Source of the DNA: Sipunculus nudus
Lineage: Eukaryota > Annelida > Sipuncula > Golfingiida > Sipunculidae
DNA length: 64,000 bases
Direction: 5' to 3'
Assembly: GCA_026874595.1 (NCBI GenBank)
Contig: CM049318.1
Location: forward strand, 57,455,750-57,519,749
Numbering within the stretch: the stretch's first letter is position 1; every line of letters begins with the position of its first letter. Shown one piece after another: positions 50,570-62,224 of the stretch. A program made the translations under genes and the position numbers. The notes below the pieces were generated by a model that did no database searches, was not told the origin of the DNA, and worked only from the letters and a program-made list of their open reading frames with translations.

Positions 50570-51305
50570 TATATTTCAGGGGCGGACAAAGGATCTTAGA
50601 AAAGAAGGGGGTCTGGAGTAGACTTTTACATAGCCCTTGCATGGTGAAGATTTTGTTTATTCCGTGATTTTCATTCGTAGACCTAATTCCTACAGTTCAC
50701 TCTAGATTCATCATGGATTATTCTAGGCAAAAAGGGTTAGTGTTTATATAATTAATTATGATGGCTGGTTTAGGACACAGAAAGAAAATTATCTCGAGAT
50801 ATAAATTCAGAGAAAAAAATATTTAAGTTCGCGATAAGTTAAACGCGGGAATAGGTTGTGATAATCAAGCCTACTTAAGACATTAATTTCTGTCAATATT
50901 TCATTCTAAAACCGTTTTCTTACTCCTGTACACAAGGGGGAAAAATCTAGTACCGGGCGCGATCAGTGGAGTTCAACATACACAAAGCGCGCACGCAACC
51001 TAGTGGCTGTACCGCGCAACTTCACAAATCAATATTTTTCAAGCTTTCAACCGTTGTTTTTTCCCCTTTTCTTCTTTCATGTTTCTTCTTCTTGTTTGGG
51101 AAAAGTGGAAGAGCGGGCCTCTGTCCACCCAGTCTTGTTAAAAAGACGTGCGTTTACTCACACACAGAACCGTTACAACGAGTAAAACTGGTGAACAGGA
51201 GATATTAAGCCCGTGTGCTGGGATGGTTTTGTTGGGAATCTTTCGTATCCAGTCAAAATGAGCTAACAACATGAGATTATGAGTATTGCACATGAAAATG
51301 GACCT
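50570..51305. other. Non-coding sequence with a hAT-like start
   Basis: TTTCAGGGGCGGACAAAGGA at about 50574 resembles the left end at 55686. No right end was found. GC-rich, CpG-containing sequence near 50955-51025 has no supporting promoter element. Confidence 0.35.
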
Positions 51306-51700
51306 TTAACAAAGGTGACTGATGAAGTTTTTTTTTATAGATGCAGGTTACACGAGCCAATGTTGACATATAAAAAAAACATGTAACCGAGGAGGGTTGA
51401 TTGCACTTTGAAAGATCCCCAGTTGTTGTTGGTAAGAACATGTTAAGCAACGCAATCTTTTGTCATTTACAAAACTCTTGTTCGTCTGAATTGCCACCAG
51501 ATGTCCTTGTTAGACTGTTTCGAGTATGACCGGCGTCCATTTTGGCGCCCTCACCATATTACAAACACGTGGATATAAATAAAAGCAAGTATACCGTAGA
51601 ATCGGCTTTTTTTTTGTTTTTTTGTTTCCTATTTTTTTTAAGTTTCAAGGGATTAAATGTTTATTTACCAGACATCAGATATCGTAATGGGTCCCTTTAA
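51306..51700 (+). mobile_element. TTAA-flanked MITE, diverged copy 4
   Basis: TTAACAAAGGTGACTGATGA at the left and GTAATGGGTCCCTTTAA at the right preserve the family ends. The interior retains CCAATGTTGACATA, GATGTCCTTGTTAGA, CACGTGGATATAAATAAAAGC and TTTCAAGGGATTAAA. It is much more diverged than copies 1-3 and may represent an older subfamily that copy 5 also belongs to. Confidence 0.6.
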
Positions 51701-51840
51701 TCTTGTTTGCCTTACTCGAAATAAAGCGTCGAATAGTTGTCCAACGGGAACTCAAATAAATATTCTTTTTTAAAATTTGATCTCGAGATCTCGATATTTT
51801 ATACTGATGGACGCCATCTTGATTGACGATAACATTTCCG

Positions 51841-51922
51841 AAAATAATGTAAATGGTTGACACCTTCTTGAAGACTAGCTTTGTGTAGGTTCTTATACAC
51901 TGTCAACCATTTACATTATTTT
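51841..51922. other. Perfect 22-bp inverted repeat with a 38-base loop
   Basis: 51841-51862 (beginning AAAATAATGTAAATGG) is the exact reverse complement of 51901-51922. The loop is 51863-51900. It lies between two old MITE copies. A foldback RNA, a small palindromic insertion or a transposon relic are all possible. Confidence 0.85.
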
Positions 51923-52159
51923 ATTTTGTAAATTAAAGACTATCACGGCAATTCAAAAAGATAATAGTGCCTTACACAATACGTGTATTCTGTTTCGCGC
52001 CATCGATCGTGTCCGGTCTAAGTTAATTTCTACTGTGTATAGGCGTAAAGGAATGGTTTCAGAAAGAAAATTTGTAAGACAATATCATGTTTCAAGGAGA
52101 GAGCACTGTATTTCAAGTATACTTAGTATACCAGGTAAATGAATGGGCACCGTTACAGA

Positions 52160-52540
52160 GTGTTTGAACCAGTTTATCTACAAGCTGTTGATAAACGCAA
52201 TATGTGTACCCATGCTGACAAACTGCAAAAAAAACATGCACCATTATACCGAATTCGAAGGTGATTGATTGCACATATGCGAAAGGTGTCCAAAGGTCAC
52301 CAGTCCTTGGTTGTAAGAGCATCTGAGGCAACGCATTATTTGTAATTAAAACACTGGTTCGTCTGTTTTTCTGCCAGCTGTCCACGTTGGAAGTGTTGGA
52401 ATTACGACCGGAGGTCATTTTTTGGCGCCCCACATGTTATAAACACGAAGTTATTAACAAATCGGACATTTTGTTTTTTAATAATTTTAATCAAAGGATC
52501 AAGGGTTTAACTTTATACAATAGATGTCAGATACCAGCAA
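52160..52540 (+). mobile_element. Truncated, diverged copy 5 of the TTAA MITE family
   Basis: The order CATGCTGACAAACTGC, GATTGATTGCACATATGCG, GTCACCAGTCCTTGGTTGTAA, CGTCTGTTTTTCTGCCAGCTG and GCGCCCCACATGTTATAAACA parallels copy 4. Neither TTAA end is preserved. Just upstream, GGTAAATGAATGGGCACC resembles a family right end, so the local structure may be a rearranged pair. Confidence 0.5.
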
Positions 52541-53018
52541 GGAGAGTTTTAGGAATGAGACAACGTTTGCAAGAACAGTTATCAGATGTACCACGACCAG
52601 AATATAACAGCTGGTTCCAGAGAATGTCACTGTGAAAACAAGAAGAAGAGAAGTAAGGGGTAAAGAAAGCAACCTCATTAGTTGATGTTTTTAAATATCC
52701 TTCTAAGTCAGGGAGAGAGGTCATATTAAATTTGATGTATGAAAATATGAAGAATTCTACATCGTTACAAATTGGCTCCGTCCTATCTGCAGGAGAACTT
52801 TCAACCCTACCACCAAAACCGTCAGCTCCACTCTATGTTGGTCCGTAGGTCTCATCCGCGTGCTGCGCCCCTCGCCCCGCGCGCCGCGCCTCAGTACATA
52901 CCTTGCTTGCACAGTTCCTTATTTCTTGGTAATCCACAACATTTTGTAAAATATTCAATTATATCCTGCGATACGATTTAACACTTACACTTTGCCCAGC
53001 GGCTACTAGCCGTGAAAA
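52541..53018. other. Unique sequence with a short CpG-rich patch
   Basis: About 52850-52900 is extremely GC-rich (GCGCCCCTCGCCCCGCGCGC). Frames on both strands at 52527-52724 are short and unrecognised. No promoter or splice evidence fixes a gene. Confidence 0.35.
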
Positions 53019-53051
53019 CACGACTCAGTTAGGGCCCCCTACTGAGTCGTG
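53019..53051. other. 11-bp-stem palindrome (CACGACTCAGT/ACTGAGTCGTG)
   Basis: Two perfect 11-bp arms flank TAGGGCCCCCT. A rho-like or intrinsic terminator is irrelevant in this eukaryotic context. The arms include an AP-1-like TGAGTC. Confidence 0.8.
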
Positions 53052-53241
53052 ACACAAGCCAAATTTCGAACCGCCCTGCAAGTCCACGCAACGCTTTATA
53101 ACCGTGTCTCCGCATACAGTCAGCAGGCAGACCGCAGGCAGAAATCTCCCATACATGCAGAACAATATATGAATAAATTGGGTTATGACAGAATATTTCA
53201 CACACATGGAAGGTGTCGCTGGAGAGATAAGAAACTTATTA

Positions 53242-53438
53242 AAAGGTCTAGTGGGTTTATTTGAAGTGACACGATACTTGTAAGCAATGAGGCGCTGTCA
53301 AAAATGACGAAAATATTTGCATCCTCATAGGGCCTTATAATGCGATCCTCAGAATTAGATATCCAGGCACTCTGGCAAACCAGTATTCTGGCCATAATGT
53401 CAGAGGGCCGATCTGGCGCTAAGCGGCTACTTGCAAGT
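53242..53438 (-). promoter_or_regulatory. Octamer-containing block B, inverted partner of block A
   Basis: Read on the minus strand, this block repeats the ordered motifs of 5063-5256. CCCTCTGACATTA is followed by AGAGTGCC, the CTATGAGGATGCAAATAT core (octamer at 53315-53322 on the plus strand as ATTTGCAT), TTTTTGACAGCGCCTCA, TACAAGTAT and GTCACTT. Here the TALE-type site is a full TGACAG. It lies beside a GC-rich patch (52850-52900) and an 11-bp-stem palindrome (53019-53051). Confidence 0.5.
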
Positions 53439-55026
53439 TTTCCCCAAACCACAACATTTTTTCATGAGAGGTTGGTTTTTCTGTCTATTGATAAATATAA
53501 CAATTTTTTTTTACAATCAACAAAATTACAATTGATAAATCAAAGTAATTCTGACTAGATTTAATTAAACTTCAAATAAATATATATTATGTGCATGTGT
53601 TTTCTAGGTGTTTGTGAAAGAAAACCAAAAATGCCATTAATCTTTTGAATTTAGCCCCGCCTAAGCTGCAAAAAAATCGAAAATAAAAATAAAAACTGAC
53701 TTTTCTTGAACAAACAAATTTCTCCTTAAACTGGATACAGTCATCGAAGAGTCAAATTTGGTTAAAGGCGTGACATTTGGGTTCTTTTAATGAGATTTGA
53801 ATGTTAACTTTTAGTTTTCGAAAATTAAATATCAATATTTGAGAATATTGAAATAAATACATGTATATAAGATTATTAAATTTTTTTAATGACTGGTCCA
53901 AACATTTAACCGTCTGGTTCTCCACAATAAAACATGCGCATTGAGATGACAGATTAAAAAAGGTGAACAGCTATACAGAGAAATGCATTTTAACCCTCTT
54001 CTTCTAAATATGACATTTTTTCTTCAAGCTTTATGGATCTTAAATAATAAGAATAAGTGAACACATTATAAAAAGTTCATACAGGGCCTATGATATACAT
54101 TGGTGCATATTTAAGAAGGCGTATAATTTACAAGCTGTGTAATGAATCTATCCTACTATAAAACACAATTTCTAACTAAATAAATTTGTCTGAATTTGCC
54201 TTCAAGCCTTTTTTAGGCGGCATTATGATGATTTAATTCAGGTATGACTGAAGTTTTAAAAACATTTCACCTAAAATAGTCTCGTGATTTGTGTCCATAT
54301 TTTCATTTTCTCCTTTGTAATTCTTTTTTTCGTGCCTCGTCAAATTTTCAATTCCATCATCAGTTAACTCATTTTGTGGGATTTTGGTTTAACTTACAGA
54401 AATAACCAGCTAAATGGAACGCAAATATATATTTTACTCACTACAAACAGCCTGCTTGCAAACTTATTGTACACATACTTTTAGTTTAATTACCGTCCTT
54501 GGACTGACACACATAACGTAGGCCTACCAAGCCTACCATGCATTATAATATTATGTAGGATCACAAGAAGGCTTTTTCATTTCTACGCTTAAACTGCCAG
54601 GACTGTTACATGAATCTGTGACATGAACTGCTGTATACTTACGAGTAAAATACTTTTGTATATGTCTATCTTGTACAAGGAATAATACTTGTATAAATTA
54701 ATTATATATTCTCTTTATTCACCATAAATGAGGCTTTCCAATACGCAACAGCTGAACTGGTTATTGGTTGTTGTCAATTGACGCGGTTGGTTCAAAATTG
54801 TTTCTGTATATGAGAAAAAACAAGGGATTCATTTTTTCGACACTGGCGTTATCTGGAGATATTTCTACAATATTCAGGAGTTATCTATTCCTACGATGTC
54901 ACAACTATTTGAATTTAATTATACTCTAACAGCATAAAAATTAAATTTTAAAAGGCCTATATCGGTGATAAGTATTTGACCTGTTTTGCTTAAGCTCTCG
55001 TTCGTGATTGATTCATACAGAAGATA
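53439..55026. other. AT-rich non-coding sequence
   Basis: No frame of note, no repeat ends recognised. Confidence 0.35.

Positions 55027-55076
<50 letters not shown>
55027..55076. repeat. (TA)n microsatellite
   Basis: About 25 TA units with one AA interruption near the left end. Confidence 0.95.
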
Positions 55077-55078
<2 letters not shown>

Positions 55079-55559
55079 TGAAGTCGAGTGACTTTACATT
55101 TTGTGGTTACCTGAGGTTTCATGCTGCATGTATGATAAAAGCGAAAATCATCAGGCCACATGTATTTGTACCTGCAATCACAGAAACAGAATTTAAGTAT
55201 CTTAATATACCGGTGTCGGTAAGGGAGAAACATATTAAACATTAAACAAAGGGTGGGTCACACATATTTTACTGGTAATTTGACGTGGGAATATTAAAAA
55301 CAGCTATGGTAACGGATATTGATCATCAGGATGCTCAGTAACATAATTTGGTATAGCACAATTTGTTATATACTTTTCGGGTTAGACTTACTGGCATTGT
55401 AAAAAAGGCAGAGTCCGGATGGTTCCCTTGTGGTCGGCTAAAATTTTCTGAGTCACTGACCGATTGTCCTTGATTTAGCCTCCTGTGATAATACAAGGGC
55501 CAGTTGGCAAGTGGGGTAGGAGAGAGAGAGAGGGCACCATACAGGGTCCTAAAAATTAC

Positions 55560-55561
<2 letters not shown>
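55077..55561. other. Non-coding sequence, no gene seen
   Basis: Nothing recognisable apart from a short GAGAGAGAGAG near 55522. Confidence 0.3.

Positions 55562-55630
<69 letters not shown>
55562..55630. repeat. (TA)n microsatellite bounded by ATTACGTGT
   Basis: About 34 TA units. ATTACGTGT occurs directly repeated on both borders. Confidence 0.95.
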
Positions 55631-55631
<1 letters not shown>

Positions 55632-55685
55632 CGTGTCTGTCACCTGCCTGAAAGTGTTCTTATGGTTCTTTTTATCAATATAAAT

Positions 55686-55760
55686 CAGGGGCGGATCCAG
55701 GATTTTTCAGGTGTATGCATGTGTATGTGTGTGTGTGGGGGGGGGGGGGGACGGGGCTAG
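55686..55760. mobile_element. hAT-like left terminus with TG and G tracts
   Basis: CAGGGGCGGATCCAGGATTT is followed by TGTGTGTGTG and a G14 run. This is a familiar hAT-type MITE start. No matching right end was found downstream, so the element is truncated or its end has decayed. Confidence 0.5.
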
Positions 55761-56818
55761 AATAAAAAAAATCTTTGTAAATTGATAAAGCTAAAGTGCA
55801 TATTTTGATTTAAATATATATATATGTATTATTTATTTATATATATTTATATATAGATATAGTTTAGTAATTTTTTGTTTTCATCGTCCAGGTATTTTGG
55901 TTTATATAATGTTCATAGTATATTTGTTTTGCACTCTATCTTGTCAAGCAAAGTTTTCGTATTAGCCCGTGGGCCATTTGGTAATCCTGGTGAAATAAAT
56001 ACGTTTAAACCAAAAACTTGTCACCGTATTGTTTTTTGCAAAGCAAAGCTTATACTTTTATAATAAAATAAAAAAATATAAAATTTAGGATGTTAATTTT
56101 TTACTCAGAAAAAAAATACTCCATATACTGACATATACACCTACACTCTAACTACTGCTGAGCATATTGAGTCTTTATTCATTGAGCAATGGAATATACT
56201 TTATAATAGCAAGCTGAGATATAAAGAGGTAGGTACTGAGGCGCGGGGCCACCATACTGCTCCCTCCACCATATATATGCATGCGACTGTTTCTCGGATT
56301 TTATAGCTATAAACTTCTGTGATATAGATTCTCTTGCAACATCCAATTATTTATCGGCGGCTGTTATTTAACATTGATTCAACCTTAATTTTGTTTAAAA
56401 TTAATTGCTAATTAATTTAACTAATATTTTTCCTTGTGTAACCCTTTATTCATGCATGCACAGCGTGTATGGCACCTTTCTGGCGGACATATGTTACGAT
56501 TTATGAAATAACTTAATATTATTACTTTTATTATTATTATCATATTTTATACAATTTATATGTATCCTAATATGTACTTATGTCACTGTGATGTAAACTA
56601 AGAATAAAAGTCATTATAGACTATATACTACAGGCAGGCAATTTTAATTACCGTAAACAATAAAATGCGAGTTTCGCATACAGAATAAGTTATTTTAGTT
56701 ATCTTCAAGCAATATAATATTTTAAGAGGTAATAAAAATTAAACATTTAGTTAATAATATATAAAATACGATACAGCTGCAATACATGAATGCATAGAAT
56801 AATAACCCTGAGAATTTA
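55761..56818. other. AT-rich non-coding sequence
   Basis: No gene or repeat ends recognised. Confidence 0.35.
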
Positions 56819-56826
56819 CCGGCCGT

Positions 56827-57097
56827 CAGTGGCGTAACCAGTAGGGTGGCCGGGGGGCAGCTTGCCCCCCCCCCCCCCCGGACCCCCGAAAATGGGAAGG
56901 GGCAAAAAAATCGGGGAGGGAAAAAAGGAAGGAAAGAGGGGAAAGAGGGAAGAAGAGAAAGGGAAGGAAGAAGAAAAGGGAAAGGAAAGAAAAGGAAAAG
57001 CAAAAGCAGAAAGGGAAGGAAGAAGAAAAAAGAAGTACAGAATCGGGAAACTTCTTGAGTCTTGCCCCCCGGACGGTCAGGTCTGGTTACCCCCCTG
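56827..57097. mobile_element. hAT-like MITE with 8-bp target duplication and purine-rich core
   Basis: The left end CAGTGGCGTAACCAG and right end CTGGTTACCCCCCTG pair as inverted repeats at 13 of 15 positions. CCGGCCGT (56819-56826) and CCAGCCGT (57098-57105) are a near-perfect 8-bp duplication. The interior holds C15 (56865-56879) and a long GGAAGAAGA-type purine tract. Lysine/glutamate-rich frames here are translations of that tract. Confidence 0.8.
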
Positions 57098-57105
57098 CCA
57101 GCCGT

Positions 57106-57699
57106 CGTATTGGTCTCGAGATCAGATAGTTCACATGCGATTTCGGGATCAATTGGGCTGATGTAATCATGATATTGACCGAAAGGGGTCGCTACTGGCC
57201 GAGCTTAAAGTTTTGGCAGGCTGGCTGCGGAGAGCTGCTGGTGCACAAATGGTAAAAATTGTGGCCGAGTGTACCACATGCACATATTTATGTTCGATGG
57301 ACAATATTCTGGTAGGCTGAACAAAAATTCTGTGGTTAACGTAATATCTGATTTTCATGTGATCCATGTACCCACACACATTCATATATATCCGTAATTA
57401 ACTGCAATTAACTTCTATGATCAGTACCTGTTCTTTTACGTTAAATTTGGCAGGACGGATTATCCATATAGACAGTTCATGTACCAGTGGGCGAAGTATC
57501 TGAGTATTGAAAAGAGTTTGCATAAATTCTTAGAGGTGGCGCTCTAAATGACCCTTGGCAAAATAATGTCAAATTACTACAAATTAATGAGGGAATATGG
57601 AATTATTGTTCCCGACATTTTAAACCAAAAACGGACATTTCTGAGGCGTAGTCATTGAGTGCTACTAAAAATTTAGCTGATTATTAATATTATCATTAT
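57106..57699. other. Unique sequence, no gene called
   Basis: A plus-strand open segment (about 57163-57330) reads DIDRKGSLLAELKVLAGWL and onward to a stop, without start or clear splice sites. I could not assign it. Confidence 0.3.
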
Positions 57700-57845
57700 T
57701 ATGATTACCCCCACCAGGGAGGTAATGTTTTGCCAGTGTTGGTTTGTTTGTGTTTCTTAGTTTGTCAGAATGTTAGCAACATTACTCAAAAAGTTATTCA
57801 AGGATTTTGATGAAATTTTTAGGAAAGTTCGATGATAAAAGTAAC
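57700..57845 (+). repeat. Dispersed 'CCCCCACCAGGGAGGTAATG' repeat
   Basis: CCCCCACCAGGGAGGTAATG, TTGGTTTGTTTGTGTTTCTT, ACTCAAAAAGTTATTCAAGG and GATTTTGATGAAATTTTTAG follow the order of a short repeat I have seen in many marine invertebrate genomes. The class is not certain. Confidence 0.45.
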
Positions 57846-58659
57846 CATTGTATACATTGTGGGGGTGATCCAGACAACCATCTGGATTCAGGAATTTTTT
57901 TAACAATAAATGCTTCATTTTAGACAATGCCATGTGGGGGTAATGAGCTGCATTGCCAGAGGTCTGTACACTCAGTTTGCTTTTCTAGTTCTCTTATTAT
58001 TTGATAAAAGTTCAGTTGTTTACAATGTCACAACACACACACCAACAGGACCAAGATATCAATCAGGACCAAGGTTAATTATTTCAATTTGGTTTTGAAA
58101 TTTCAAAGTCCATTTCCAAATCAGTACAAATGTAAGTTCAGAGAAGCCGTAACCAAATACATTTCTGTAAGTCCTGAACAAAACAAAAATTGTATATCTT
58201 TATTTTATACATAACAACAAACAACAAATATTTCAGATGTGTTCATATCCTTCAGTATAGAAATATGACTTAGATGTGTGATCAATAACAATATTATATG
58301 CTAGTATAGTAAAATGTTCTCTTCTGAGTGTAGTGATTAAGATATCTTTAAATTTTAATTAAAAGTACATTGGAATGTTGACATTTTAAGAGCCCATCTT
58401 ATTTAAGTTTCTTTTTCTAATGCAAACAAGCTGTTCTTGGTTCCCAAATCCCTTCAAACATAGTATGTAACAAAAATGGACTGTTACCTATATAAAAAAT
58501 AAATATAATAAAAGAATAGTCTCATTATTAAAAATGGAATTATGTAAAAAGACATTGGACATTTCAAACATAAATGGCTCTCTTCACTTCCTACATACAA
58601 TCACATCATACCCACTTAACAACACATCTGTATGAAACTGACATTAAAGTTCACACCTA
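57846..58659. other. AT-rich non-coding sequence
   Basis: No gene is visible. Confidence 0.3.
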
Positions 58660-58929
58660 CCCCCCCCCCCCCCCACCCCCCACCCCATCATCCTGTGAAT
58701 AAGAAATAAGAATTTCTGGTAAAGTGTGAGCTAACCAAGGGCAGGGTAGATTCAGGATATAGGAAAAGGAGGGGTCAAATCCAGGAGGACTAACGAAAAC
58801 CCCTGGAAAAAGGTTCCCAAAAGGTTCCCAGGTCTAGAGAAGGTGGGGTAGGGGTCCAGGATACTAAAATTGGTCTGAAACCTTTAAAAAAGTTGCAAAA
58901 AAAGGGGGGGGTCTGGTCCCTCTGGAACC

Positions 58930-58960
<31 letters not shown>

Positions 58961-58961
58961 A
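58660..58961. repeat. C-tract repeat ending in C10-A19
   Basis: C runs from 58660, then sequence rich in AGGGGTCCAGG-type words, then GGAACCCCT, 10 C (58933-58942) and 19 A (58943-58961). The C10-A19 junction is the same form as at 3004-3031, so the two probably belong to one family. Confidence 0.5.
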
Positions 58962-60299
58962 TCTGCTTCTGCTAACAATATTGCAAAAGATACCCTGATT
59001 CTGACAATAAATGAAGAAAAGTAGGACATTGTTATTATTTATACATAAAAGATAAACATCTCGACCATTTAGAACCCATAAACAAGGGACCTATGGGTCA
59101 GGACGCTCAGCTGTAATATATGATAAAAAAATATTATTTAGAAATGAGGCACATGCTGGTTTTGTGTGGTAATAAATATAAGCTGTATTATGAGTTGTTG
59201 TTGTTTAGCTTATGTATGATTTTGATAGTTCCTTTGGAGACAGGGAAGAGGATTGATTTCATTTATTTTATTAACAAATGGAGTACTATTGTCACACAGA
59301 TTTTGACTTGGCCATATAACTTATAAGCAGAACATATAATATAAGAGTTTAACTATTTATTAAAAAAAATTACAAATATTGTCCCTAATATAATTTTTAT
59401 TAAAAATAATAAGAGAATCATATGATTTTTTAAAATGAAATATAACTGAAATGATTATTAAAATAATATTAAAGAATATATTCATGAATGCATTCATGAA
59501 TACATTTTGAAAGTATTTGCACGAGTATTCATATACTTTCATTTTTACCTGAATTCCCATTCTTTATGCAAGAAATTTTATAATGGAGTACATAATCATA
59601 TTCGTATTTAAATACAATTACAAAGTATTTGCACCATGTTTGGTATTTATTCAGTTTTCACCAAACAATGATGTTGAGAATCCAGAATATACAAAATTCA
59701 CACATTTAAATAATGATCATAAGTACCTGGTTTTATGGCTTTTATTTATATTAAAAAATAACTGTAAAAAAATCATTTTGGACTAATTTCACATCAATGT
59801 ACACACTAGACACAGTAGGAATCTAGATTAATATTATCAACTGCATCTTTGTCTATCATTAATTTCCTTCATATGATCCCTAATGATTAGTAATGAATAA
59901 TATGATTTACTTCTTTATCATAAAAATTGAACTGAAAAATGCCATAGGTGACTGCATGGTGTTATTTGGAATACGTGACATTCTACCCATCGATACAAGA
60001 TTCTTATATCATCAGTAACTGCAAGTTAATTTCCTGTTATTATAAACTAACAGATTCCTTTTCTATTTTTCTTTAATTTGTTATTAAAAACCAATAAAAA
60101 TTTATTAATTTATTGTTTATTGTTATGTTGTTGGTTAAAACTACTAGATGAGTTGGGTTGGACACCTGGATCAACTGTGGCTGGCCATAAGCTGCCTGAA
60201 TTCCATGTATGCCTTGCCACAAGCATGCATAATACAGGTGACTCAAGAGGGGCTGGAGAGAGCCAAAGTCTGACAGGGTCTCATAAAAAACATTAATAA
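58962..60299. other. Very AT-rich non-coding sequence with a 24-bp palindrome
   Basis: 59479-59502 is a perfect palindrome centred on GAATGCATTC. The remainder has only short AT-derived frames. Confidence 0.45.
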
Positions 60300-61690
60300 A
60301 AGCTACAATTTTTGGCCAATTTCTTTCAGCTTTCTAAACTAAAAAGCTGAAATCCTTATGTGTGCATGATATGAAAATTATATCAACAGTGCTCACGGGA
60401 AACAAACGTGCCATGGTCACAGTTGGGCAAAATTTAAGGTACTAAATTTTATATTTATACTAATAACTTATAAAATTTGAAAAATTCAGAACTAATTTTG
60501 GGTATTCAATTGAATCTTGATTAAATAATGTTACATCCCTGACAAAAAAATCTCTAGCTTCAGCAATGCCCTTTTTAAGGGAGTAAATATATTTCTTGAT
60601 TTTTTACAAAGTGCATTATGTTTGGGCCCATAACTTAAAACAATTACGCAATACTGACATCATTCTGGCATGTGCATAGAGATTGAAAAATATGTATATT
60701 ATTTATGATTAAAGTCAGATCAGTGGTTTTGATATTTGGCAGTCTTGAAGTGTAACAATGGGTTTTTAATGGAAAAATGAAGTTTTTCATTAATATCTCG
60801 AAGGTATTAAGTCCTAGTGACCAAATTCTTGGCATGGTAGGGGATTTTGGAGACATCTAACTGTATGCCGAATTTAAGGAACTTAGAGCTGAAGCTGGGG
60901 AGCTGAGCTCTTGCAAACTGCATAACACTAGCTTGATGTAAACAATATGTTACATGGTGCTTGAAAACTTGAATAAAATCTACAGTTTTTGATCAACTGG
61001 TTTCAAATTTTTGGTGTTAACAGTTTAAATGCTAACAAAAACATGCTGTGAAAATTAAATCCACTGTACTTACAGAAAAAAAAAATATGCCATGGTCAAA
61101 TTTGGGCAAAATTTAAGGTACCAATTTTTTATTTTTATTAATATTTTAAAAATTTAATAGATTTTCATCTAATTTTGGGTATACAATTTAATTTTGATTA
61201 ATTAAAGTTATATTACTGGAAAAAAGGTCCATAGCTTTAACATTTTTTGTGTTAAGTGGTCCAATATCTTTCCTGAATTTTTACAAAATGCATTATGTTT
61301 GGGCCCATAACTTTTTCAAAATTAAATAATACTGACTTAATTTCTGGCATGTACATAGGAACTATATGGAGGAATATTTATGGTAAATATGAGGAAAAAC
61401 AGATGAGTGGTTTTGATATTAGGCAGTCCTTAAGTGTGAAAATAGGTTTTTAATAAAAAATTGAGGTTTTTCCTTAATTTCTCAATGGAACGAAGTTGCA
61501 AAGACCAAGTTTTCGGCTTGGCAGGAGATCTTGGGGACATCTAACATTATGCCGAATTTTGGATTCCTAGGTCTTACGGTTTCAAAACGTGCCACATCTA
61601 CAGACGGACGGACGGACAGATGGACGGACGACGGACAATGGACCACGACTATAGCTCAGATGACTTATAGTCAGCTGAGCTAAAAAAGAT
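60300..61690 (+). mobile_element. Pearl-like dimer: two diverged ~660-bp units, GGAC tract and terminal hairpin
   Basis: Unit 1 (about 60300-60960) and unit 2 (about 60961-61595) share, in order, GCCATGGTCA, TTGGGCAAAATTTAAGGTAC, GCATTATGTTTGGGCCCATA, GTGGTTTTGATATT, GGCAGTC and CATCTAAC...ATGCCGAATTT. A GACGGACGGACGGAC tract follows (about 61600-61630). The end holds a hairpin at 61652-61682, with TAGCTCAG pairing CTGAGCTA and TGACT pairing AGTCA around TAT, then TAAAAAA. GGAC microsatellite, tandem units and a 3' hairpin fit pearl/Helentron-type non-autonomous elements. Confidence 0.6.
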
Positions 61691-62224
61691 AGATATGCAA
61701 TCAGAGCCTACAATTAAACCTGCACCAGGATCTTAGTCAAACTTTCCTGTGTTCTACAATCACTCTGGGATAATGGCTGTCCCTAATACCAATGTACAGC
61801 AACTGCCCTCAGCCAGGAAAAAGCAATTGCATTATTTCAGAATGATATTGAATCCTTTAGATTAAAACATAAAATGGTAATCCAGATACCCTATAAAAAT
61901 TAAATGTTTTATCAAATGGAATATTTCCAGGATACATCAAATCTGTTAAACAATGTCCATGCCTTTTTTTGTGTAAATTTTGAACAGATAAACTAACCCA
62001 ACCAAGTGTAAAACATAATAGAACATGTTACTTATTAATAAACCTTGAGCTGAAACACTATTTGTCTAACTGCAATCAATGCACATACCTTTACACATGA
62101 ATGACTTAATGTAAGATAGATTTGGTCAGGTTTTTGGTGTAATTTCATTGTATAACATTTTTAAAATTATGCTTTGGTGATAGTACCATGATTTGAATCT
62201 TTATATATATAAAGATATATTTGG
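61691..62224 (-). other. Probable 3' UTR and downstream flank of YDJC
   Basis: AT-rich sequence immediately 3' of the YDJC stop on the minus strand. I see no well-placed canonical AATAAA close to the stop. The nearest clear one on the minus strand is about 1.1 kb away, inside the neighbouring repeat. The transcript end therefore cannot be placed from sequence alone. Confidence 0.4.

Noticed and set aside
52387-52635. Possible exon ending VPRPEYNSWFQRMSL
   Set aside because: It briefly resembled a homeodomain-type WFQ motif, but the flanks are MITE sequence, the acceptor is weak and the surrounding residues do not fit any such domain.
56722-57161. Lysine/glutamate-rich and phenylalanine/proline-rich frames on both strands
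   Set aside because: Translations of the purine tract inside the hAT-like MITE.
57163-57330. Possible exon reading DIDRKGSLLAELKVLAGWL
   Set aside because: Only about 55 codons, no convincing acceptor, and I could not match it to a family. It is kept as unassigned.
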